From contig CABUTH010000048.1 of the NCBI GenBank assembly GCA_902494465.1, positions 1 to 11,156 on the forward strand: a DNA stretch of 11,156 nucleotides, read 5' to 3'. Position numbers and translations under genes: made by a program. The notes below the pieces were generated by a model. That model saw nothing but the letters and a program-made list of their open reading frames with translations. It was not told the DNA's origin and did no database searches. Below, piece after piece: positions 5,832 through 11,156 of this stretch (within the stretch, counting starts at the first letter, position 1; every line of letters starts with the position of its first letter). Origin of the DNA: an uncultured Collinsella sp. (GTDB lineage Bacteria; Actinomycetota; Coriobacteriia; Coriobacteriales; Coriobacteriaceae).

Positions 5832-6104
5832 TTAACAGTAAAACGACAGCCCACCGGTTGTTTCTTTCCAGCGTTTGCAAATCAGCGCATGGTTAGATGA
5901 AACAAACTGCATGATATCGCGTAAATCCCGAGCAGGAATATCGCCCTTGTTATGGGCCAGCTTGCATCCGCCGGAGCGGGTAAGCCATATCTTGGTCGCC
6001 TCGGCGGTGGGGCGCTTGACCGCGATATGAACATGGACGGGCTCGCCGTTCTCCCCTGTCCAGAAAAAGATGATGTACGGCCCGAGTCGGAAAAGACTAG
6101 GCAT
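5832..6104 (-). CDS. DUF4160 protein, toxin-antitoxin-like pair, second gene
   Basis: A 90-residue protein with the DUF4160 layout: a starting MPSLFRLGPYIIFF strand, the conserved Glu-Pro-Val-His-Val-His (21-26), a central KIWLTRSGGCKLAHNKGDI, and a C-terminal helix pair (ARDLRDIMQFVSSNHALICKRW). Function of the family is not established; its members often sit beside another small gene, and a toxin-antitoxin role has been suggested. A longer reading frame up to 6278 is rejected, as its upstream part is the shadow of the preceding gene. The chosen ATG overlaps the end of the preceding gene by 8 bases (ATGCCTAG) with AAGGCGG upstream, as expected for a coupled pair. The family call is by recall of its pattern. 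Confidence 0.8.
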   Translation of the reverse strand: MPSLFRLGPYIIFFWTGENGEPVHVHIAVKRPTAEATKIWLTRSGGCKLAHNKGDIPARDLRDIMQFVSSNHALICKRWKETTGGLSFYC

Positions 6105-6357
6105 AGACCCGTCCGCCTTCGTAAGCAAAACGCAAGATGAGCGGGGCATTGTTACGCACGAAATCATCGAGTTCTTTGAGGTCCGCTTCGCTAAAGCCCT
6201 CGCGTGACACCCAATTGAATGCCGGCAAGATGCACTCCGCCGTGTCAAAACCCCAATCGCGCGGGCGCTCCACAACAACCTTCACCGTGTTGTCCTCACG
6301 GACTTCGGAATACGAAACTTGCGTATCGTCCTCAAGGCGGACATATTCCCACATCAT
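6097..6357 (-). CDS. Small hypothetical protein, first gene of the DUF4160 pair
   Basis: An 86-residue acidic protein. The N-terminal half reads as beta strands (EYVRLEDDTQVSYSEVREDNTVKVVVERP), and the C-terminal half as a helix (SEADLKELDDFVRNNAPLILRFAYE). No DNA-binding motif is obvious, and I cannot assign a family with confidence; it does not look like the DUF2442 proteins that often accompany DUF4160. It starts with two consecutive ATGs; GGAG lies about 9 bases upstream. It overlaps the DUF4160 gene by 8 bases and has a TATACT promoter candidate between its start and the dnaX stop. An antitoxin or regulatory partner role is suggested by gene order and overlap only. Confidence 0.75.
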   Translation of the reverse strand: MMWEYVRLEDDTQVSYSEVREDNTVKVVVERPRDWGFDTAECILPAFNWVSREGFSEADLKELDDFVRNNAPLILRFAYEGGRVYA

Positions 6358-6392
6358 AAGCTCGCTCCGTTCAAAGACGTCTCTTCTTGAGC

Positions 6393-6398
6393 AGTATA
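6393..6398 (-). promoter_or_regulatory. -10 box TATACT of the DUF4160 pair
   Basis: The minus strand reads GGGTATACTG just 14 bases past the dnaX stop codon. Transcription would start near 6386, about 29 bases before the start codon. No -35 is evident. It suggests that the pair is expressed independently of dnaX, though no terminator separates them and read-through is possible. Confidence 0.4.
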
Positions 6399-6411
6399 CC
6401 CGCCTGTACAG

Positions 6412-8895
6412 CTACTCCACCGGCTTGAAGATGGTGGACTGACCGAAGACGCTACGGATGAGGGCTTTGGCCTCGTCCTCGGTCTGCGGGATGCTCGGGG
6501 CTGCGCCCTGATGGCCGAAGGGGCTGCCCGCACCGGGGTTGGACTCCCAGGGAGCCGCAGGAGCGCCCTCCTCTTTGGGGGCAGCTGCAGCGGGCTTGGG
6601 CGCGGGCGTCGCACCCGGCACGTCGAACGGAGGCAGATCGTCCCCGCCTGCATCGGCGGCAAAACCGGCGACCATGGCATCGTCGTAGGGCACCTGCTCG
6701 GATTCCCACGGTGCAGACTGCGCGGACGGCTGAGCCTTGGGAGCGGACGCGCGCTCGGGCGCGCGGGGCGCAGGCTCAGTCGGGAGCTTGCCCGTGGCGG
6801 GAGCGCCGGCAGGGTTGTCCGAGCGCAGCCAGGGGGCCTTGCCCAGGTCGGATGACTTGGGCGCAGGCGCAGCGGCAGACTTGGGCGCGGGGACCGGAGC
6901 AGCCGATTTGGCCGCGGCTGGCTTAGGCGCCGACGGGGTCGATGCCGCTACCGGTGCCGCTTGCTGCTGCGGCGCGCTGGCGCTCGAGGATACAGGGGCC
7001 GCCGAGGACACGGGTTGCGGGTCCGCAGATGCCGCAGCCCGTGCAGATGGAGAATGCTCCTCATGTTGAGGAGCCGGCGTGCCACCTCCGTCCAGGACGT
7101 AGTCGACGGTGCGACGACCGAAGACCGCGCAGACCGTCGGCAGGACCACCGACTGCGTGTCAGCGCGGCCGAGCATCTTGATGGCAAAGGTCGAGCCCGC
7201 AGGGAACGAGACGGTGAGCTTGGAGCCGTCGTCGGCCGTGGCGCGGGCGTTGAGCAAAAGCCCTGCGTAGGAAGCCTGACGCGCCTTGACGCGCTCGACA
7301 ACCTCGACCCATTTGCGCTGCAGCTCTCCGGCATCCTCGACCGCGGGCGTCTCGGCAGCACCGGCGGCGGCAACCTGGGCGGCATTGTTGGACTGGGGCT
7401 TAGGTGCCGGAGCGGTGACAGGCGCGGGGGCCGCAACGGGCTGAGACGTCGGAGCCGGCGCAGGCTGAGGTGCAGGCGCTGCAGGCTTGGAAACTGACAC
7501 GGACGCAGAACGGGGCGCAGGCTGAGCCGCCGGAGCGGCAGCACCACGGTCCCAAGGCATACCGCCCTGGCGCGCGGACGTAGCAGCGGGGGCAGCGGAT
7601 GCCGTCGGAGCGGCAGCACGGGCGCCCGAAATTAGCGTCGGCTGCTGGGCAGCAGCAGGTACGGATGCTGCAGGCGCGGCGGCCTGAGCAGCAGCCACGC
7701 TCGCCGGCACGGCGCCGTTGGCAACCATGGCCTCCAGGCGTGCCACGCGCTCGGCCAATGCCTCAATCGTTAAATCAGCCTCGGGACGCGCCAGACGCGT
7801 GCAGGCGATCTCGAGCACCAGGCGCACGTCGCTCGCGCCCCTCATCTCCAGTGCGGCATCGTCGAGCACCGTCAGCACACGGGCCAGGCGGTCGGCAGGA
7901 TGCTCGCCAAAGGCAGCGGCCTCGGCAGCAAGCGCCTCGGCCTGCTCGGCGCCGCCCTCAAACAACTCGGCACGGGCACCGGCAACGCAGGCAACATACA
8001 CGTCGCGCACGTGCGCCACCAGGTCGCGCGTCAGTTCCAGCAGATCGTTGCCTTCCTCGACCTGCGCGCGAATAAGCCCATATAGCTCGGCGACATCACG
8101 ATTAGCAATGGCGCGCGCAAACTCGCCCAGAATCTGGTCCGAAACTTCGCCCAAAAGCGAGCGGGCATCGTCCGCATGCACGGTGCCGTTGCCGAAGACG
8201 CTCAGCTGCTCCAGCGTGGAGAGCGCGTCGCGCATGCCGCCCTTGGCATGGCGCGCCACGATAGCCAGCGCCTCGTCGTCGTAATCGAAGCCCTCCTGCT
8301 CGCACACGTATGCCAGGCGATGCTCAATATCCTCGTTGCCGATGCGATGGAAATCGAAACGCTGGCAGCGCGAGAGGATGGTCTCCAGAATCTTTTGCGG
8401 GTCGGTGGTGCACAGCACAAAGATCACGTGTGCCGGCGGCTCCTCAAGCGTCTTGAGCAGCGCGTTGAACGCCGCCGTCGTGAGCATGTGGACCTCGTCG
8501 ATGATATAGATCTTGTACTTGCCGCGCACCGGGGCAAAGTTGACGGAGTTGATGATTTCCTCGCGCACATTGTCCACGCCCGTGCGGGAGGCGGCATCGA
8601 GCTCGTAGACATCGGGGTGGTTACCCTCGGCAATGAGCTCGCACTCCTCGCAAGTACCGTCGGGCATGCAGCCGCTTGCACCCTCGGCGCGCGCCGCCTC
8701 GGCATTGCGGCACAGCAGCGCCTTGGCCAGGATGCGCGCCATGGTGGTCTTGCCCGTGCCGCGCGGACCGCAGAACAGGTACGCATGGGACAGGCGTCCC
8801 TCGGTGATGGCGTGCTCGAGCGTCGAGACGATATGCTGCTGGCCCACCACGGAGTCGAAGGTGAGCGGGCGATACTTTCGGTACAACGATTCCAT
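6412..8895 (-). CDS. dnaX: DNA polymerase III subunit gamma/tau
   Basis: An 827-residue clamp-loader ATPase that opens and loads the sliding clamp at the replication fork. Visible in order: the opening MESLYRKYRPLTFDSVVGQ, Walker A GPRGTGKT (43-50), a zinc site with Cys62, 76, 82 and 85, Walker B IIDEVHML (131-138), sensor 1 in CTTDP (162-166), the SRC arginine-finger motif (175-177), then the lid and collar domains to about residue 392. After that come an Ala/Pro linker (about 395-520), a folded tau domain (about 522-603), a second Ala/Pro/Ser linker (about 604-800) and the C-terminal helix TEDEAKALIRSVFG. The start at 8895 is fixed by homology and by GGGGGAG 5 bases upstream; an in-frame extension to 9369 only mirrors the divergent gene. 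No slippery A-rich frameshift site is seen, so probably only the tau form is made. It is longer than most homologues because of the linkers. Confidence 0.97.
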   Translation of the reverse strand: MESLYRKYRPLTFDSVVGQQHIVSTLEHAITEGRLSHAYLFCGPRGTGKTTMARILAKALLCRNAEAARAEGASGCMPDGTCEECELIAEGNHPDVYELDAASRTGVDNVREEIINSVNFAPVRGKYKIYIIDEVHMLTTAAFNALLKTLEEPPAHVIFVLCTTDPQKILETILSRCQRFDFHRIGNEDIEHRLAYVCEQEGFDYDDEALAIVARHAKGGMRDALSTLEQLSVFGNGTVHADDARSLLGEVSDQILGEFARAIANRDVAELYGLIRAQVEEGNDLLELTRDLVAHVRDVYVACVAGARAELFEGGAEQAEALAAEAAAFGEHPADRLARVLTVLDDAALEMRGASDVRLVLEIACTRLARPEADLTIEALAERVARLEAMVANGAVPASVAAAQAAAPAASVPAAAQQPTLISGARAAAPTASAAPAATSARQGGMPWDRGAAAPAAQPAPRSASVSVSKPAAPAPQPAPAPTSQPVAAPAPVTAPAPKPQSNNAAQVAAAGAAETPAVEDAGELQRKWVEVVERVKARQASYAGLLLNARATADDGSKLTVSFPAGSTFAIKMLGRADTQSVVLPTVCAVFGRRTVDYVLDGGGTPAPQHEEHSPSARAAASADPQPVSSAAPVSSSASAPQQQAAPVAASTPSAPKPAAAKSAAPVPAPKSAAAPAPKSSDLGKAPWLRSDNPAGAPATGKLPTEPAPRAPERASAPKAQPSAQSAPWESEQVPYDDAMVAGFAADAGGDDLPPFDVPGATPAPKPAAAAPKEEGAPAAPWESNPGAGSPFGHQGAAPSIPQTEDEAKALIRSVFGQSTIFKPVE

Positions 8896-8900
8896 GGGTG

Positions 8901-8907
8901 CTCCCCC
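8901..8907 (-). promoter_or_regulatory. Shine-Dalgarno that fixes the dnaX start
   Basis: The minus strand reads GGGGGAG 5 bases before the ATG at 8893-8895. It excludes the longer in-frame opening reaching to 9369, which overlaps the divergent gene. Confidence 0.75.
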
Positions 8908-8910
8908 GGG

Positions 8911-8916
8911 TATACT
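8911..8916 (+). promoter_or_regulatory. -10 box candidate TATACT for the YcxB-like gene
   Basis: GGGTATACTG on the plus strand repeats the form found before the DUF4160 pair. Transcription would start near 8923, about 88 bases before the start at 9011. No -35 is seen. For dnaX on the other strand, only weak candidates exist, such as TATTAT at 8965-8970. Confidence 0.35.
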
Positions 8917-9010
8917 GAGTCTTGTTGCCGCGGCGGCCATGCGGTCGCACGGCATACTGCATTCATAATAACCCGTACGGCGAGCCCGCCGCGATAGGAG
9001 TCCAAAGAGC

Positions 9011-9727
9011 ATGGCAGACGCAGAGAGCAACCTCGTTCCCTCCGAAGCAGCCGACCAGGTCGAGGTCGCGCTCGAGGAGCAGGCCGCAGCCGACGACGGC
9101 ATCCTGTACCTCAACGAGTACCAGTACGAAAACGACCTGGTCACCGACTTCGCCCGCCTGGTCGCCTCGCCCAGGCGTCGCGGCTCGCTGTATGTCGCCG
9201 CCGCGATTGCCGCGCTCATCGGCATCGGCATGCTGGTGGCCGGCGGCAACTGGATCAAGTTTGGCGTCGTCCTGATCGTATTCGGCGCCTTTTTGGCCTG
9301 GTGGAGCAAAAACCTGCACCACACCCTCGCCCGCGACTTTATCGACGCCGTCGAGGCCGACGAGTCCATGGGTGGCCGCTATCGCCGCGTCGCTGCCAAC
9401 GAGGACGGCCTGATGGTTTGGGGCAAGAGCGGCAAGTCGCAGTTCTTCCCGTTTGAGAAGCTCGACCACGTGCTCGACGGCGAGCGCATCTTTGTGGCCA
9501 TGTTCGCCGACCAGGGCGTGACGATCCCCAAGGACACCTTTGTTCGCGGCGATGCCGAGCAGTTTGGCCCCTTCCTCAAGGCGCGCATCAACAAAAAACT
9601 CCGCATCGAGACCAAACGCAAGAAGATGAAGGCCGAGAAGGCCGCCGCCGAGGCCAAGCAGGGCGACAAGCCCCAGGAGACCAAAGGCAAGCAACGCAAG
9701 CAGAAGAAGAACAAGAAGAAGCGCTAA
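9011..9727 (+). CDS. Two-helix membrane protein with YcxB-like domain and lysine-rich tail
   Basis: A 238-residue protein. An acidic N-terminus (residues 1-45) leads to two adjacent hydrophobic segments, about 57-77 and 79-99, joined by a short GGN turn, forming a hairpin with both ends on the same side of the membrane. The part after the second helix (about 100-200) resembles the YcxB-like C-terminal domain found in small bacterial membrane proteins of unknown function: a helix followed by strands (GRYRRVAANEDGLMVWGKSG, FFPFEKLDHVLDGERIFVAMF) and the closing FVRGDAEQFGPFLKARI. The last 45 residues are highly lysine-rich (KRKKMKAEK, ending KQKKNKKKR), suggesting binding to nucleic acid or acidic membrane surface. 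It is divergent from dnaX, with TAGGAG 10 bases before the ATG, and leads into the second kinase gene. The family call is moderately sure; the function is unknown. Confidence 0.75.
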   Translation: MADAESNLVPSEAADQVEVALEEQAAADDGILYLNEYQYENDLVTDFARLVASPRRRGSLYVAAAIAALIGIGMLVAGGNWIKFGVVLIVFGAFLAWWSKNLHHTLARDFIDAVEADESMGGRYRRVAANEDGLMVWGKSGKSQFFPFEKLDHVLDGERIFVAMFADQGVTIPKDTFVRGDAEQFGPFLKARINKKLRIETKRKKMKAEKAAAEAKQGDKPQETKGKQRKQKKNKKKR

Positions 9728-9782
9728 GACCAAACCAGACAGACAGCCTCGCATCCCGCTATCCTCCCCATGCACCCGAGCG

Positions 9783-9795
9783 TGCTACACTAGCA
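9783..9795 (+). promoter_or_regulatory. Extended -10 promoter within a palindrome, before the second kinase
   Basis: TGCTACACTAGCA contains the extended -10 TGCTACACT (9783-9791) and is also a perfect palindrome, arms TGCTA and TAGCA around CAC. Transcription would start near 9798, 74 bases before the kinase start. The overlap of a promoter element with dyad symmetry would allow repression, but the palindrome is short and may be chance. No -35 is seen. Confidence 0.4.
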
Positions 9796-9871
9796 GCATC
9801 TATGCCACCGCGAATGGCTCGGCTCCGCGCCCGCCACTCGCAAACGAACTTTAAACGCACGAGGGTTGGCC

Positions 9872-11156
9872 ATGCCGCTTTTCTCGCAACATACCGCCCG
9901 GTTCTCGCCGGACGTTCCCTTGGAGGGCACCAGCTCTCGCGAGCTGCTCAAGCGGTACCAGCCGCTCGAGACACTTGCGACCGGCGGTTTTGGCTCCATC
10001 GAGATCTGCCGCGACACGCACCTGCGCCGCCGCGTCGCCATTAAGCGCATCCCCCTTATCAACGGTGCCGGCATGCCCGCCAGCGACATCATGGATGTCC
10101 TGCGCGAGGCGCACACTGCCGCCATGCTTCAACATCCCAATATCGTGCAGGTCATCGACTTTACACACGACACAGCCTATGCCTACCTGGTTATGGAATA
10201 TGTCGATGGCATGTCGCTGGCCGAGTTTTTGCACCGCGTGGACGGCCACTCACTTACCTTTGACGAGGCCGCGGCCATTGCCGATGCCCTGGGCCAGGCA
10301 CTCACCTTCGCCCATAGTAATGGCGTACTCCACCTGGACATTAAGCCCGCCAACGTGCTCATCGACCACTCGGGCAATGTAAAGCTCACCGACTTTGGCA
10401 TGGCGCGACTGTCGTCCGCCGGTGGCTTTGGCGGCTCACGCGGCGGCACCATCGGCTACATGCCGCCCGAGCAGCTCGATATCGAGACCGGCACGGTCGA
10501 CGAGCGCGCCGATGTCTTTGCCCTCGCCTGTGTGATCTACGAGGGCCTGTGCGGCAGCGCTCCCTTTATGGCGGCAACGCCCGCCGACTCGCTCGGCCGC
10601 ATCATCGGCGGCGCCACCTATCCCAGCGAGCTGATACCACACTTTCCCCCGGGAGCCGAGGCCGCGCTCATGAGCGCGCTCTCCCCCATGCCGCAGGACC
10701 GCCCCAACAGCATCGAGGCATTTTGCGACCAGCTCCTTGCCAGTCTGGGCAGCGTGCGCGAAGGCCGTCGCAGCCTGGAGCAAATGGTTGGCGAACTTTC
10801 GGATGACGAGCAGGAGCTCGACGATATCGAGCCGTCGCACTACGAGGACGACGCCATCGAGGTCGACCCCGCACTCGGCTGGGCGGGCACGCGCTGGAGC
10901 CATGCGCGCGACTACACCATGCGCACTATCTCGGCGCTAACGTGCGGCACCTTTAGCTTTTTGCTGATGCAAACGGCCGGGGTCGCGGCGCTTCCCGGCC
11001 TGGTCATTGCGGCCATCGCGATCGGAGCGGCGGCTGGCCTGGCCCCCCAAATTGGCTCGGCCATCTCGGCTGTGGGCTTTTTGGTGCTCATGGCCAACGC
11101 CACCATGCAGGCACAGGGCATCCTGTCGATGCTGCCCATCGCGGTGATCTTTGCCG
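9872..11156 (+). CDS. Serine/threonine protein kinase, non-RD type, membrane-associated (cut at right edge)
   Basis: The first 428 residues of a kinase; the gene runs off the window. The kinase domain covers about 30-290: Gly-rich loop TGGFGS (37-42), VAIK with Lys58, helix-C Glu79, catalytic loop HLDIKPAN (154-161), DFG at 174-176 and PPE at 198-200. The usual Arg before the catalytic Asp is Leu155, which makes this a non-RD kinase. Such kinases generally do not rely on activation-loop phosphorylation. An acidic stretch (310-330, SDDEQELDDIE) follows the domain, then hydrophobic segments from about 352, with more near the cut end, so this is a membrane kinase. The ATG is chosen because GAGGG lies 6 bases upstream and kinase homology begins 25 residues later. 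It is separate from the kinase-FHA operon but of similar architecture. Its C-terminus is unseen. Confidence 0.9.
   Translation, partial: MPLFSQHTARFSPDVPLEGTSSRELLKRYQPLETLATGGFGSIEICRDTHLRRRVAIKRIPLINGAGMPASDIMDVLREAHTAAMLQHPNIVQVIDFTHDTAYAYLVMEYVDGMSLAEFLHRVDGHSLTFDEAAAIADALGQALTFAHSNGVLHLDIKPANVLIDHSGNVKLTDFGMARLSSAGGFGGSRGGTIGYMPPEQLDIETGTVDERADVFALACVIYEGLCGSAPFMAATPADSLGRIIGGATYPSELIPHFPPGAEAALMSALSPMPQDRPNSIEAFCDQLLASLGSVREGRRSLEQMVGELSDDEQELDDIEPSHYEDDAIEVDPALGWAGTRWSHARDYTMRTISALTCGTFSFLLMQTAGVAALPGLVIAAIAIGAAAGLAPQIGSAISAVGFLVLMANATMQAQGILSMLPIAVIFA

Noticed and set aside
6105..6278. Longer version of the DUF4160 protein starting at 6278
   Set aside because: The extra residues are an out-of-frame reading of the preceding gene; the family starts at the chosen methionine.
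8176..8997. Plus-strand open frame of 273 codons
   Set aside because: It lies antisense to the conserved ATPase part of dnaX; its apparent motifs mirror that gene.
8960..8999. tRNA, SRP RNA or other structured RNA next to dnaX
   Set aside because: Such genes are common neighbours of dnaX in other bacteria, but neither this gap nor the one at 9728-9871 shows a cloverleaf or SRP-like fold.
8896..9369. In-frame N-terminal extension of dnaX reaching 9369
   Set aside because: It is the antisense shadow of the divergent YcxB-like gene; DnaX homology and the Shine-Dalgarno both fix the start at 8895.
9802..10044. Small plus-strand frame overlapping the second kinase start
   Set aside because: It is in another frame, has no ribosome binding site and looks like a GC-rich shadow; a regulatory upstream frame is possible but unsupported.

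Overview
The window is about 11.2 kb of GC-rich bacterial chromosome. Its gene content is core replication/recombination genes (dnaX, a YbaB/EbfC nucleoid protein, recR) next to serine/threonine kinase and FHA signalling genes. GC content, codon use and this gene mix suggest an actinobacterium of the class Coriobacteriia, most likely Collinsella or a close relative. That assignment is inference, because no marker RNA is present.

Left part (1-3908). After a short flank holding a long GC-rich hairpin, three minus-strand genes form a tight operon, read right to left: a membrane-anchored protein with a Ser/Gly linker and four extracytoplasmic cysteines (3815-2910), a serine/threonine kinase with four C-terminal membrane helices (2913-1069) and an FHA-domain protein (1065-127). 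The first pair overlaps by 4 bases, and the second pair is 3 bases apart with the Shine-Dalgarno inside the kinase's last codons. The operon has a candidate extended -10 promoter and a terminator-like hairpin just before its first ribosome binding site, so attenuation is possible.

Middle (3909-8895). recR and the ybaB/ebfC gene are adjacent on the minus strand. dnaX is also on the minus strand but lies 1.4 kb upstream. These three genes are usually contiguous in Gram-positive bacteria. Here three extra genes separate them: an unrecognised membrane-anchored protein (+) and a small overlapping pair (-) whose second member is a DUF4160 protein, arranged like a toxin-antitoxin module. The divergent gap at 4992-5329 is locally AT-richer and carries a near-perfect palindrome with a direct repeat of its half, plus a long inverted repeat. 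DnaX is a long tau-type subunit with two Ala/Pro-rich linkers that carry repeated short Pro-Trp motifs.

Right part (8896-11156). Divergent from dnaX is a two-helix membrane protein with a YcxB-like domain and a lysine-rich tail. It is followed by a second membrane-associated serine/threonine kinase of the non-RD type, which runs off the right edge.

The strongest leads are the kinase-FHA-anchored protein operon with its leader hairpin, the cassette splitting dnaX from ybaB-recR with operator-like repeats, and the short linear motifs in the DnaX linker. No CRISPR array, insertion sequence, tRNA or rRNA gene was seen.
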